From: Candidatus Gastranaerophilales bacterium
GTDB lineage: Bacteria > Cyanobacteriota > Vampirovibrionia > Gastranaerophilales > Gastranaerophilaceae
DNA length: 64,000 nucleotides
Assembly (NCBI GenBank): GCA_944325605.1
Contig: CALVAX010000005.1
Coordinates: forward strand, 1 to 64,000
Reading direction: 5' to 3'
A program made the position numbers and the translations under genes. Under the pieces are notes generated by a model. It did not search any database. It had not been told where the DNA came from and was given only the letters and a program-made list of their open reading frames with translations. Below are positions 46,986 through 56,218 of this stretch, in pieces; position 1 is the first letter of the stretch, and the number at the start of each line of letters is the position of its first letter.

Positions 46986-48062
46986 ATGAAAAACATAAAA
47001 AAAACAACATTTTCACATAAAGAAGTGCAAATCGGGCCAGAGAGCGGATATGACAATTATATTATGGCAATAGAATCAAGCTGCGATGAAACAGCCTGCG
47101 CCATTGTCAAAAACGGCCGTGAAGTTGTCGCAAACGTTGTGGCATCACAAATTAAAACACACGCACAATTCGGCGGTGTAATTCCGGAAATCGCGGCAAG
47201 AGAACATCTTGACAGTATTAATATCGTTATTGACGAAGCTTTCAAACAGGCAAAAGAAACCTGCGGGTTAGAGCCAGAAGACATCTCGGCTTTTGCAGGA
47301 ACCGTCGGCCCCGGGCTTGTCGGATGCCTTCTTGTCGGCCTTAATGCCGCAAAAACTCTCGCGCTTGTTTATGACAAACCATTTATCGGGGTTAATCATC
47401 TGAATGCGCATCTTTGCGGAAATTACCTTGATACGGATTTAAAACCTCCGTTTATGGCGCTTTTAATCAGCGGAGGACACACTCAGATTATTGATGTCGA
47501 ATCTTATTCAAAACAAACAATTATCGGCGAAACAATTGATGATGCTGTCGGTGAAGCTTATGACAAAGTCGCACGCCTTATCGGGCTTCCGTATCCTGGA
47601 GGGCCGAGGCTTGACAAACTTGCACAGGAAGGCAATTCGAAAGCCTACATTCTGCCTCAGGCAAAAGTTGACGGATACAACTTCAGTTTCAGCGGGCTTA
47701 AAACTGCCGTATTAAGGCTTGTAAAAGACCTGAAAGCACAGTACAGCACGGAAGAACTGCCTGAAAATATAGTAAAAGACCTCTGCGCTAGTTTTCAGGA
47801 AACTGTTTCAAAAACATTAGCCAAAAAACTCAAAAAAGCAGTTGAAGAGCGGGGCTACAAACAGGTTGTCATAGCCGGCGGAGTTGCCGCAAATTCAGAA
47901 ATCAGAAAGAAAATCTTTGATTTTGAAAATGACGGTTACAAAGTTTTTGCGCCTCCAATGAAATACTGCACGGATAATGCCGCAATGGTTGCGTCATGCG
48001 CATACTTTAACACAAACACTTTTGACGACATTGATGTTGAAGTCTTTTCCCGTGTAAAATAA
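46986..48062 (+). CDS. tsaD: tRNA N6-threonylcarbamoyladenosine transferase TsaD
   Basis: This 358-aa ASKHA-fold enzyme completes t6A37 on ANN-decoding tRNAs together with TsaB and TsaE. Metal-binding H138 and H142 (NHLNAH), the start-like MAIESSCDETA (27-37) and VAGGVAANSEIR-type motif are visible (here IAGGVAANSEIR). About 26 extra residues precede the usual N-terminus. The leaderless promoter fixes the start at 46986, so the extension is probably real. Confidence 0.94.
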   Translation: MKNIKKTTFSHKEVQIGPESGYDNYIMAIESSCDETACAIVKNGREVVANVVASQIKTHAQFGGVIPEIAAREHLDSINIVIDEAFKQAKETCGLEPEDISAFAGTVGPGLVGCLLVGLNAAKTLALVYDKPFIGVNHLNAHLCGNYLDTDLKPPFMALLISGGHTQIIDVESYSKQTIIGETIDDAVGEAYDKVARLIGLPYPGGPRLDKLAQEGNSKAYILPQAKVDGYNFSFSGLKTAVLRLVKDLKAQYSTEELPENIVKDLCASFQETVSKTLAKKLKKAVEERGYKQVVIAGGVAANSEIRKKIFDFENDGYKVFAPPMKYCTDNAAMVASCAYFNTNTFDDIDVEVFSRVK

Positions 48063-48069
48063 AGGGATT

Positions 48070-48190
48070 TATATAGCAAATTTCGAAAATATTATAAAAA
48101 GCATGTCATTCTGAGAGCTTTAGCCCGAAGAATCCCGTTGCGTTTTAGCAGACCCTTCGCCTGCGGCTCATGATGACATACCTTTTTCAT
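48070..48190 (-). repeat. Interspersed palindromic repeat, copy 4 (degenerate right end)
   Basis: The left end TATATAGCAAATTTCG and the blocks GTCATTCTGAGAGCTTTAGCC and GACCCTTCGCCTGCGGCTCA match copy 2 in the same orientation. The far inverted end is eroded. It fills most of the gap after tsaD. Confidence 0.72.
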
Positions 48191-48243
48191 GTTCTGAATG
48201 CGAAGCCCTAAAAAAATAAAAAGCTTTACATATAATTTTTATT

Positions 48244-48252
48244 TGCTACATT
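48244..48252 (+). promoter_or_regulatory. Possible extended -10 before the kinase-like F-x-G gene
   Basis: TGC-TACATT (48244-48252) matches the extended -10 pattern in 4 of 6 core positions and is again six bases from the ATG (48259), with no ribosome site. A second TATAAT lies about 20 bases further upstream. Confidence 0.4.
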
Positions 48253-48258
48253 AATAGT

Positions 48259-49314
48259 ATGAAGATTGATTTTTTTAATATACATTCCCCGCAGGCAGTT
48301 TCGGCTGTAAAAAATTCTAAAAACATAAGCACGCAGCCTGAAAATAGACCGTCTTTTACAGGCGCGGCCGATATTTTTGCAAAAAAATTCATCGAAACAC
48401 AAAAAGAAATAGATGAAATTTTCCTGAAAAATCCCGAAGATAACTGGATTGCAGGTTCTTTGCCGCAAGGCTGGCTTGAAAAACTACAAAAATTTCCGGA
48501 AGACACAAGAAAAGACGTTACACAAAAAATATTTCTTGCATTCAGGGCTGCAGTTAAACATCTAAAGCCATACAATGCGCCCAAAACAAGCAAAGATTAC
48601 TCAATAAACGGGCAAAACAAAGAAAATCGGAATGCAAAAGAAGCTTCAAAATATTTAACAAAAGCCTTAAGACATTTCGGGATTATTCCAGAAACAAACT
48701 CGGTTAACTTCAAAAGGAGAAAGGTTTTCGGCCAATACATAAACCGCGGTTACGTGCTCAAAGAAAAAGGACAGAACCCGACGCTCGAAAAACTATTCAT
48801 CAAAATTTTCAAAAAAACAAATCCTGATATACTTGATACAAACTACAATGGTGTAAAAGCCGAAACCGCGCACTGGCTTAATCTTAATCAGATTAACTGT
48901 AAATATATTTCAAAGATTTACTGGGGCGACATAAAAGGGAATTTTATTGCATCAGAATACGCAACCCCGCCAAAATACATAAGTCCGATTGTTAAATTTA
49001 AAGCCGCATACAATACTCTTCAGGATTTTTACCACGACTTCCAAAAACAGACAGGTATTGATGTAACTGAACTTATTGACAGAAACATTACTCCCGGAAA
49101 AACAAATCCGAAAGGGCTTTATGTTCCTAAATCTAAAGAAGAAATTATTATTGGATATTTGCAGTCAGAACTTGATGAAGCCGGATTGCGGCATCTTGAC
49201 CTTCATAAGGACAACGCAGTCATAGGCACTGACGAAAACGGAAAAGCTATCGTTAAAATCATCGACATCGGCGGGGTCGTGAAAAAAATTAAACTGCCGA
49301 AACAGCAGATTTGA
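48259..49314 (+). CDS. F-x-G protein with kinase-like catalytic loop
   Basis: A 351-aa protein. PSFTG at 31-35 is the shared N-terminal motif. Near the C-terminus, HLDLHKDNAVIG (H312, D314, N319) followed by IIDIGG (D336) has the spacing of the catalytic loop and metal-binding Asp of phosphotransferases such as APH/choline-kinase or OspG/NleH-type kinases. The N-lobe is hard to place; GYVLKEKG (about 159-166) could hold the ATP lysine. It could be a protein or small-molecule kinase, possibly an exported effector. Its 3' end overlaps gshB convergently by 26 bp. Confidence 0.65.
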   Translation: MKIDFFNIHSPQAVSAVKNSKNISTQPENRPSFTGAADIFAKKFIETQKEIDEIFLKNPEDNWIAGSLPQGWLEKLQKFPEDTRKDVTQKIFLAFRAAVKHLKPYNAPKTSKDYSINGQNKENRNAKEASKYLTKALRHFGIIPETNSVNFKRRKVFGQYINRGYVLKEKGQNPTLEKLFIKIFKKTNPDILDTNYNGVKAETAHWLNLNQINCKYISKIYWGDIKGNFIASEYATPPKYISPIVKFKAAYNTLQDFYHDFQKQTGIDVTELIDRNITPGKTNPKGLYVPKSKEEIIIGYLQSELDEAGLRHLDLHKDNAVIGTDENGKAIVKIIDIGGVVKKIKLPKQQI

Positions 49315-50254
49315 CTTTTGAAAGAATATAAGCCGTAATTTGTTTTTCAAGTTCTATTCCGAAATGATGATTGATTTCTTTTATGAAATAACACGGGCTT
49401 GTGACGTTTATTTCTATAATTTTCCCGTCTATTACGTCTAAGCCTGTCATAAATATTCCCATTTTGTTAAGTTTTTCTGCAACCGGTTTAAATTTTTCAG
49501 CTTCTTCTTCTGTCAGAACAGCCTTTATTATGTTTGAATCGCAATGCTCGTTAAATTTAAAATCGTCATTTGACGGAAGTTTCTGCACGCAATACGGAAG
49601 AACTTCATCACCCAGAAACAAAACTCTTTTATCGCCGTATTTGGCCTTTTCAAGATATTTCTGCACCATAACAAGTGTCGCGCCGTTGTTTGTCATTGAA
49701 TTTATAATTACTGCCGTATTTTTGTCGCCTTTTTTAAGGGTCATAACGCCAGCGCCAAAACACCTATTCAGAGGCTTGAGAACAATTTCGCCGTAAGTGT
49801 CGAGAAATTCCAGAATATCTTTTTTGGAAGAAGTGGCTATATGCTCCGGCATAAGTTCCGGAAACAGCATCGTGTGGAGTTTCTCGTTAAAATCCCTGAT
49901 TGCAGACGGTTCATTCATTACAAAAGTTTTGGTTCGGTCAACAAAATCAAAAACATAAGTTGCATTTAGATAATCCATATCTACGGGCGGATCATTTCTG
50001 AACAGCACAAGCGGAAAAGTTTCAATATCCCGTTTTATTTCCTGCCTGTCATAAAGAATATTTCCATGGTTTTCAAATACGGAAAAGCAGTGAGAATACG
50101 CTTTCTCACCGCTAATTCCAAGTTTATCAATTGTAGTTATAAAGACATTATTGTTATTTCGAATAAGTTCTCTTATAATCCAAAAATTAGTAACCAGATT
50201 GTTAAATTCAAAATACTTTAACTCAACTCTGTCAATTAAAAATAAGATATCCAT
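49289..50254 (-). CDS. gshB: Glutathione synthetase-like ATP-grasp ligase
   Basis: This 321-aa ATP-grasp enzyme would join gamma-glutamylcysteine and glycine. Family segments are FVDRTKTFVMNEPSAIRDFNEK, LKPLNRCFGAGV and the C-terminal DVIDGKIIEINVTSPCYF with a metal-binding Glu and Asn. Start ATG 50254 has AGAGG; an earlier in-frame Met at 50287 lacks one. GshA is not in the window, so the substrate is inferred only from family. It overlaps the convergent kinase-like gene by 26 bp. Confidence 0.88.
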   Translation of the reverse strand: MDILFLIDRVELKYFEFNNLVTNFWIIRELIRNNNNVFITTIDKLGISGEKAYSHCFSVFENHGNILYDRQEIKRDIETFPLVLFRNDPPVDMDYLNATYVFDFVDRTKTFVMNEPSAIRDFNEKLHTMLFPELMPEHIATSSKKDILEFLDTYGEIVLKPLNRCFGAGVMTLKKGDKNTAVIINSMTNNGATLVMVQKYLEKAKYGDKRVLFLGDEVLPYCVQKLPSNDDFKFNEHCDSNIIKAVLTEEEAEKFKPVAEKLNKMGIFMTGLDVIDGKIIEINVTSPCYFIKEINHHFGIELEKQITAYILSKVKSAVSAV

Positions 50255-50332
50255 ATTGCCTCTTTTCAAAAAGTAGTTATACCACATTAAACCGACAAAA
50301 TCAATTAATCTTCAAAACAAGTCTGCTTAGTC

Positions 50333-50998
50333 TTATTTGGCAATTTCTTCAGGATTCAAAATCATACAGTTTGTATTGTTCATATTAACAAGTTTGTGGA
50401 ACAATTCAAGATCTGCCTTGATTTCAGGGAAGGTGTTATAGTGCATAGGAATAACAGTTCTTACCCCGAGCCAGTCTGCTGCGACAGCAGCATGCACAAC
50501 ATCCATTGTGTAATGTCCGCCGATAGGAAGCATTGCAATAGTCGGATGATACAGTTCTTTAATAAGTTTCATTTCGCTTGTAAGAGCAGTATCTCCGGCA
50601 TGGTAAATTCTAACGTTTTCAATATCAAAAATTATACCTGCAGCACTGCCTGCGTAAGATCCGTCAGGAAGAGAATTAGAATGAAATGCAGGTACAAATA
50701 TTGCTCTTCCCCACGGGTAGTTTAACCAGCTTCCGAAATTGACGCCGTTAGTCGTAATTCCCTGATTAGAAAAATACTTTGCAAGTTCTACAACGGCAGA
50801 CACTGTTGAACCTTTTTCCTTTGCAATTTCTACAGCTTCACCGATATGGTCGGCATGTCCGTGGGTTACAAAAATATCCGTAATATTCTCTGCATGCCAG
50901 TCATATTTGTCATTAATGCTTACATAAGGATCGACAAGAATAGTTCTTTCGCCTGATTTAAAGTGAAATGCGCTGTGTCCGATGTATCTGATATCCAT
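50333..50998 (-). CDS. UPF0173-type metallo-beta-lactamase-fold hydrolase
   Basis: This 221-aa metal-dependent hydrolase has the GHSAFHF opening, metal ligands THGHADH (about 45-51), HAGDTAL with the bridging Asp, and a late PMHYNTFPEI. It matches the small uncharacterised UPF0173 group. The substrate is unknown. Ribosome site is AGAGGAGA. It is divergent from ribD. Confidence 0.9.
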   Translation of the reverse strand: MDIRYIGHSAFHFKSGERTILVDPYVSINDKYDWHAENITDIFVTHGHADHIGEAVEIAKEKGSTVSAVVELAKYFSNQGITTNGVNFGSWLNYPWGRAIFVPAFHSNSLPDGSYAGSAAGIIFDIENVRIYHAGDTALTSEMKLIKELYHPTIAMLPIGGHYTMDVVHAAVAADWLGVRTVIPMHYNTFPEIKADLELFHKLVNMNNTNCMILNPEEIAK

Positions 50999-51047
50999 TA
51001 TTTTTCTCCTCTGTTTAATGTTACAAATTTATTATTACCAGATTTTT

Positions 51048-51056
51048 TGATAAAAT
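51048..51056 (+). promoter_or_regulatory. Extended -10 promoter, leaderless ribD
   Basis: TGA-TAAAAT (51048-51056) lies six bases before the ATG at 51063, with no ribosome site. A leaderless message leaves no room for an FMN riboswitch. Confidence 0.65.
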
Positions 51057-51062
51057 TCAAAT

Positions 51063-52115
51063 ATGCAACAATATGAAACATACATGAAAAAATGCTTTGA
51101 ACTTGCGCTAAAAGGAGAAGGCAGTACTTCGCCGAATCCGATGGTCGGGTGTGTTGTCCTTGATAAAAATAATAATATTGTTTCAGAAGGATTTCATAAA
51201 AAATGCGGTGAAAACCATGCCGAACGTGACGCCCTTTTAAAAATAAAGCCTGAAAATTGTGAAGGCGGAACTCTTGTTGTAAATCTTGAACCGTGTTCGC
51301 ATTACGGCAAAACTCCGCCATGTGCGGATTTGATAATTGAATACGGCATAAAAAAAGTCGTTGTTGGAATGCGCGACGTAAACCCGATTGTTGCAGGCAA
51401 CGGGATTAAAAAACTTAAAAATGCCGGAATTGATGTTGTGGAAGGGGTTCTTGAAGAGGAAGCACGCAGATTAAATGAAGTATTTATAACCAACATGACT
51501 GAACACAGGACTTTCGTTGCACTAAAAACAGCCGCCACACTCGACGGAAAAATTGCAACCCGAACAGGTGATTCAAAATGGATAACGTCAGACGCGGCAA
51601 GGCAGGAAGTTAAAAATATCCGCCGCAGATACGACGCTATTCTTACAAGTTCATCAACAATCATTGCAGATAACCCGACAATGCAGCATAAAAACAAAAT
51701 AATCTTAGACAGAACTCTCAAGACTGATTTTAAAAATGCAAACATATATAAGTCAGGCAATATCTATGTATTTCATGATAAAACTCTGACTGCACCAAAA
51801 ATTTCCGGCATTGAGTTTATTCTTACACCGGTAAACAAAGAAAAGCTTGATATTGAATTTATTTTAAAAAAAGCCTATGACCTCGGGATTATGAGCGTAC
51901 TTTGCGAGTGCGGAGGAGTCTTAAACGGGTCTTTAATTGATTATACAGACAAAGTTTATCATTTTATCGCACCTAAAATTCTATCAGACAACACGGGAAA
52001 GTCCGCCTTTGACGGGAAAAATATTGAATTCATAAAAGACACTGCAAACTTCTTCTTTTCAGAAATCAAAACTTTTGAACCGGATATTATGCTGACATAC
52101 TATAGACTTAAATAA
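51063..52115 (+). CDS. ribD: Bifunctional riboflavin deaminase/reductase RibD
   Basis: This 350-aa protein carries out two early riboflavin steps. The N-terminal deaminase has H52-A-E54 (HAERDALL) and zinc cysteines C78 and C87 (PCSHYGKTPPC). The C-terminal reductase begins near 145 (FVALKTAATLDGKIATRTGDSKWI). It stands alone without ribE, ribBA or ribH. Promoter geometry predicts a leaderless message. Confidence 0.94.
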   Translation: MQQYETYMKKCFELALKGEGSTSPNPMVGCVVLDKNNNIVSEGFHKKCGENHAERDALLKIKPENCEGGTLVVNLEPCSHYGKTPPCADLIIEYGIKKVVVGMRDVNPIVAGNGIKKLKNAGIDVVEGVLEEEARRLNEVFITNMTEHRTFVALKTAATLDGKIATRTGDSKWITSDAARQEVKNIRRRYDAILTSSSTIIADNPTMQHKNKIILDRTLKTDFKNANIYKSGNIYVFHDKTLTAPKISGIEFILTPVNKEKLDIEFILKKAYDLGIMSVLCECGGVLNGSLIDYTDKVYHFIAPKILSDNTGKSAFDGKNIEFIKDTANFFFSEIKTFEPDIMLTYYRLK

Positions 52116-52116
52116 A

Positions 52117-52464
52117 CTATGCTATCACATCAACTTTAAAATATTTATCTGTAGCAATGTCCATATTTTTTGCTTTCAAATTTGCATCATCCATATTTTT
52201 GGGTGGATAAAGCGCACAGGTTGCGGCATACTTTGCAAATTTTTGAATTTTTTCCTGATTTTGAGACAGTGTAATATTATCTTTATAAACCGCAGTTTCA
52301 AATTTTGCAAGCTTTTTATTCAATCTTACCAATCGTTCATGAAGAGCATTTAACTTCTCATCTTGTGTAAGTCTGGCAAAATTTTCTGTTATTGGATTTG
52401 CTTCGTATTCTTTGCGTTCTTCAATACCTTTAAAATTTATTTTATTTATACCTGCTATTTTCAT
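52117..52464 (-). CDS. Small F-x-G protein downstream of dnaX
   Basis: A 115-aa protein. MKIAGINKINFKG puts INFKG at 9-13. The rest is charged and helical (LNALHERLVRLNKKLAKFETA), with no membrane segment. No family is recognised. It follows dnaX by 14 bp and ends 2 bp from the convergent ribD stop. Expression is probably by read-through from dnaX. Confidence 0.62.
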   Translation of the reverse strand: MKIAGINKINFKGIEERKEYEANPITENFARLTQDEKLNALHERLVRLNKKLAKFETAVYKDNITLSQNQEKIQKFAKYAATCALYPPKNMDDANLKAKNMDIATDKYFKVDVIA

Positions 52465-52478
52465 TATTATACCTTTTT

Positions 52479-54341
52479 TTATTCAATTACCTTTCCGTCA
52501 AAAAGATCCATGACCATGTTCACGGTATCCGAGTGCATATCTTCAAAACGCTTGCTTTTTTGTTCAGATACATCAGGTTCACCCTCTCCATCATCAGAGT
52601 CATCTTCTGAAACTGCCTCATCAACTTCTTTCAAAGTCTTTGGTTCATTATCTTCCGACTCACGGACTTTCAAAGCCGGAGCCGGCTTAGGCTTTGGGAT
52701 AGGTGCGTTTCCTGACGGTATCTCATCACCTGCCTGCGGAAGCCTTACGGTAATCTTTGTGTTTTGTTGTCCGAACAAATCATCAACAGCTTTTTGCAGC
52801 ACAGTTTTCTTACTTCCAGATACGAACTGGGTAAGATAAATTTCGTTCTTAACAGTAATTACAACGTCATCCGCTTCAAGTTTGACAGGTTTTGCCCACT
52901 GTTTCAAAAGCGCACGTGTCGGGGCGCTTGGAATATTAGCTAGAAGATTTCCCCATAAAGTCAAAATATCATCTCCTGCCGAAGCCTTAGACACCGGCAT
53001 GGGAGAAAACTCTTCTTCAGGATGCACTGTTTCCGGCTTATGTTCAGGAGCCTGATGACCTGCTGCCGGAATTCCCGGCACACTTTGTTTATGAATTTCT
53101 TCTGATTGCGCAGGAACCGTTTTTGAAACAGAAGGTCTTGCAATAGCGGCTCTGACATCCGCCGGCGTAAAGTTTCCTCTAACTCCGCCGCCTTCCAGTG
53201 CGCTCAGTCTTGCCTGCAGCGCGTCAAGTTTTGTGTTTTCCACTAGATTTGCAAGATCAATAATCGCAATCTCAAGCCACAGACGCGGATTGTTTGTGGA
53301 TTTTAAATCTTTTATATAAGAAGCACACTTGTCGCACAATGAAATTATCTGATGGGTTTCGACATTTTCGGATTGTTTTTTCAAGTCTGCAGCCTGCAAT
53401 TCGTTTAACTGTGTAATTTCAATGCTGATTTCCTTATTGCAGTTTTTGACAACAAGAAGATTTTTGAAATAATCAAGCAGGTTCTGCAAAATCTGAACAG
53501 GTTCATTTCCAGAATTGTAGATTTTTTCAAGAATTTCAACAGCTCCTGCGTGGTTTGAAGATAAAATACAATCGCTCAGACTATGCAAAACATCAAAAGA
53601 AATCCGCCCGAGAAGCGAATTTATGTCGTCAGTTGTAATTGCATCTTTTGTGCCAAGAACGCTCAACTGGTCAAGAAGTGCGATACTATCACGCATTCCG
53701 CCGGCCGAATTTTTGGCAATAGTTGCAAGAGCATCATCTGTAATATTAATTTTCTCACAATCTGAAATATATCTCAGATGTTTCACAATGTCAGAAGTCG
53801 TAATTCTCCTGAAATCAAACCTCTGACAACGGCTTTTAATGGTATCAAGCACTTTATGAACTTCGGTTGTCGCAAGGATGAAAATAACATTTTTCGGAGG
53901 TTCTTCAAGTGTTTTCAAAAGCGCGTTAAAAGCAGTAGTAGAGAGCATGTGAACTTCGTCTATTATGTAAATTTTAAACCTGCTGTTAACAGGCGCATAC
54001 ATAACTTTTTCAAGAATATTCTGCGCATCCTCAACTTTTCTGTTGCTTGCGGCATCTATTTCTATAACATCCATCGGCACGGAATTTGTAATATCACGGC
54101 AATTTTCGCACTCTCCGCAGGGTGTGACAGTCGGGCCGTTCACGCAATTGAGAGATTTTGCAAAAATTCTTGCCGTTGAAGTTTTACCGGTGCCTCTGGG
54201 GCCTGTAAACAAATAAGCATGAGAAATCTTATTCATCTCAATGGCATTGGTTAAAGCCTTTTTGATGTGTTCCTGCCCCACAACTTCATCTAATTTTTGC
54301 GGACGATATTTTCTGTATAGAGGAATATATTTTTCGTTCAT
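52479..54341 (-). CDS. dnaX: DNA polymerase III subunit tau/gamma
   Basis: This 620-aa clamp-loader ATPase has Walker A GPRGTGKT (47-54), zinc cysteines C66, C75, C78 and C81, and DEVH (128-131). A long low-complexity Pro/Glu/Lys region (about 375-590) leads to the C-terminal tail, so it corresponds to full-length tau. Promoter geometry (six bases from the -10 to the ATG) predicts leaderless translation. It heads a two-gene unit with the small F-x-G gene. Confidence 0.95.
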   Translation of the reverse strand: MNEKYIPLYRKYRPQKLDEVVGQEHIKKALTNAIEMNKISHAYLFTGPRGTGKTSTARIFAKSLNCVNGPTVTPCGECENCRDITNSVPMDVIEIDAASNRKVEDAQNILEKVMYAPVNSRFKIYIIDEVHMLSTTAFNALLKTLEEPPKNVIFILATTEVHKVLDTIKSRCQRFDFRRITTSDIVKHLRYISDCEKINITDDALATIAKNSAGGMRDSIALLDQLSVLGTKDAITTDDINSLLGRISFDVLHSLSDCILSSNHAGAVEILEKIYNSGNEPVQILQNLLDYFKNLLVVKNCNKEISIEITQLNELQAADLKKQSENVETHQIISLCDKCASYIKDLKSTNNPRLWLEIAIIDLANLVENTKLDALQARLSALEGGGVRGNFTPADVRAAIARPSVSKTVPAQSEEIHKQSVPGIPAAGHQAPEHKPETVHPEEEFSPMPVSKASAGDDILTLWGNLLANIPSAPTRALLKQWAKPVKLEADDVVITVKNEIYLTQFVSGSKKTVLQKAVDDLFGQQNTKITVRLPQAGDEIPSGNAPIPKPKPAPALKVRESEDNEPKTLKEVDEAVSEDDSDDGEGEPDVSEQKSKRFEDMHSDTVNMVMDLFDGKVIE

Positions 54342-54347
54342 GGTATC

Positions 54348-54356
54348 ATTATAACA
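54348..54356 (-). promoter_or_regulatory. Extended -10 promoter, leaderless dnaX
   Basis: On the minus strand TGT-TATAAT ends six bases before the dnaX ATG, with no ribosome site. The ldcA gene starts 40 bp away on the other strand. Confidence 0.7.
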
Positions 54357-54381
54357 GAGTTTTTTTCAAAAGGGGTAAAAT

Positions 54382-55269
54382 ATGAACATAATTAAACCTG
54401 CAAGGCTGAAAGTTGGGGATACTATTGGAATTTTAGCAACTTCGGGCGCAGTTTCGGATGACACAAGAGCAATTATGACTGCTGTTGATTATTTTGCAAA
54501 CAAAGGTTACAAAACCTTAATAAGCAGTGATCTCTATAAAAAAGACAGGTATCTTGCCGGAAATGACGAAACAAGAGTTAAAAACCTGCATGCTTTCTTT
54601 AAAAATCCTGAAATAAATGCAATTATATGCATGCGCGGAGGCTATGGAGCAATCAGGTTAATAGAAAAAATCGACTATTCACTTATTAGAAATAACCCGA
54701 AAATTTTCTGCGGATACTCTGATGTAACAGCACTTAATCTGATGTTCTTTAAGCGTGCAGGTCTTATAACTTACTCCGGCCCTATGATTATAAGTGATTT
54801 CGGCAATCCGGAAAAGTCTGATTTTACGATGAATGAATTTTTCAAAGCTGTAAGCACAGACTCTTATTCTATAAAAGGCAAACGCATAATCCGGCAGGGT
54901 AAAGCTTCAGGCATTCTCTGGGGAGGAAATCTTGCAACAATAGCATCTCTGTGCGGAATAGATTTTATACCGGATGAACCTTTTATATTTTTTACAGAGG
55001 ATATAAATGAGCCTGTATATAAAATTGACAGAATGCTGAGACAATTGATGAATATAAAAAAATTCAGACATAACATCACGGCCGTATGTTTTGGCTACTT
55101 TGCAGACACAGATAATAAGGAATGGTTATTAAAACTTTTTGAAGAAACCGCAAATGAACTGAAAATTCCGGCTGCCTGCGGATTTAAAATTTCCCACACA
55201 AGCTGCAAAACAACCGCTGCAATAGGTGCAAAAGCCGCATTGTGCAACGAAACACTTGTTATTGAATAG
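54382..55269 (+). CDS. ldcA: LD-carboxypeptidase (S66 family)
   Basis: This 295-aa serine peptidase would trim D-Ala from tetrapeptide stems in peptidoglycan recycling. The nucleophile S113 lies in GYSDVTAL, MRGGYGAIRL precedes it, FFTEDINEPVYKIDRML carries the Glu, and ISHTS the His. The ribosome site AAAAGGGG is close to the ATG. It is divergent from dnaX. Confidence 0.9.
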   Translation: MNIIKPARLKVGDTIGILATSGAVSDDTRAIMTAVDYFANKGYKTLISSDLYKKDRYLAGNDETRVKNLHAFFKNPEINAIICMRGGYGAIRLIEKIDYSLIRNNPKIFCGYSDVTALNLMFFKRAGLITYSGPMIISDFGNPEKSDFTMNEFFKAVSTDSYSIKGKRIIRQGKASGILWGGNLATIASLCGIDFIPDEPFIFFTEDINEPVYKIDRMLRQLMNIKKFRHNITAVCFGYFADTDNKEWLLKLFEETANELKIPAACGFKISHTSCKTTAAIGAKAALCNETLVIE

Positions 55270-55375
55270 TTTATTTTAAATTTTTTATGAATAATTAATT
55301 TTATATTAAAAACTAAACCGTACCGTTTTTTTACGCTAAAATGTAATTATGGTTAGTTAAATAAAGGAAAATGAT

Positions 55376-56218
55376 ATGTGGGATTATTCGGAAAAAGTAA
55401 TGGATCACTACAGAAACCCGAGAAATGTCGGCAAAATTGACAACGCTGATGCAATCGGCGAAGCCGGCTCACTTGCCTGCGGTGATTCCCTCAAAATATA
55501 TTTAAAAATAAAAGACGGAATCGTAACTGATGCAAAATTTCAAACTTTCGGATGCGGAAGTGCTGTTGCAAGTTCAAGTATTCTGACTGAAATGATTATA
55601 GGCAAAAGTGTAGAAGAAGTAAAAAAAATTACGAACAAAGACATAGCAGACCAGCTTGGAGGTTTGCCGCCTGAAAAAATGCACTGCTCTGTTATGGGTT
55701 ATGAGGCACTTGAAGATGCGCTCAAAAATTTTGACAACATGGTAGACCTTGATGATCTTAGAAACGAAAAAAAAGAAGAAAAAATTGTCTGCACCTGCTT
55801 CAACGTAACCGAAAACCTTATCTGGGATGCAATCAAGCAGAACGGACTTAAAACAGTCGAAGAAGTCACAAACTACACCAAAGCCGGAGGCGCCTGCGGC
55901 AAATGCAAAGGCCTAATTCAGGATATCATTGATACCTATTATAAAAAAGAAGAAGAAAGCAAAAAAGATGAACAGACGCTTTCTCCGGCTCAAAAGATTT
56001 TGAAAATAAACAAAATTATAGAGTCGCAGATTTCTCCTGAACTTCAAAAAGACGGCGGAGATATTACCCTTGTTGATATCGACGGAAACAAAGTTCTGGT
56101 AAAACTCAGAGGAAAATGCTCCGGATGCAAGAATTCGCATCTGACACTGAAAGCCTTTGTTGAAAGCACTCTCAGAGAAACCGTTGACAAAAATATTGAC
56201 GTAATCGAGGTGGCATAA
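55376..56218 (+). CDS. nifU: Fe-S cluster scaffold NifU
   Basis: This 280-aa full-length NifU has three parts: an IscU-like domain with C35, C60 and C104; a central [2Fe-2S] domain with C139, C141, C174 and C177; and an Nfu domain with C248 and C251. It builds clusters from the sulfur delivered by NifS, which starts at the last base of its stop (TAATG). In this lineage it probably serves general Fe-S assembly, since no nitrogenase gene is visible. Ribosome site is AAAGGAAAA. Confidence 0.96.
   Translation: MWDYSEKVMDHYRNPRNVGKIDNADAIGEAGSLACGDSLKIYLKIKDGIVTDAKFQTFGCGSAVASSSILTEMIIGKSVEEVKKITNKDIADQLGGLPPEKMHCSVMGYEALEDALKNFDNMVDLDDLRNEKKEEKIVCTCFNVTENLIWDAIKQNGLKTVEEVTNYTKAGGACGKCKGLIQDIIDTYYKKEEESKKDEQTLSPAQKILKINKIIESQISPELQKDGGDITLVDIDGNKVLVKLRGKCSGCKNSHLTLKAFVESTLRETVDKNIDVIEVA

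Noticed and set aside
50998-51062. FMN riboswitch in front of ribD
   Set aside because: The gap is only 64 bp and the predicted transcript starts at the ATG; no room for the aptamer.
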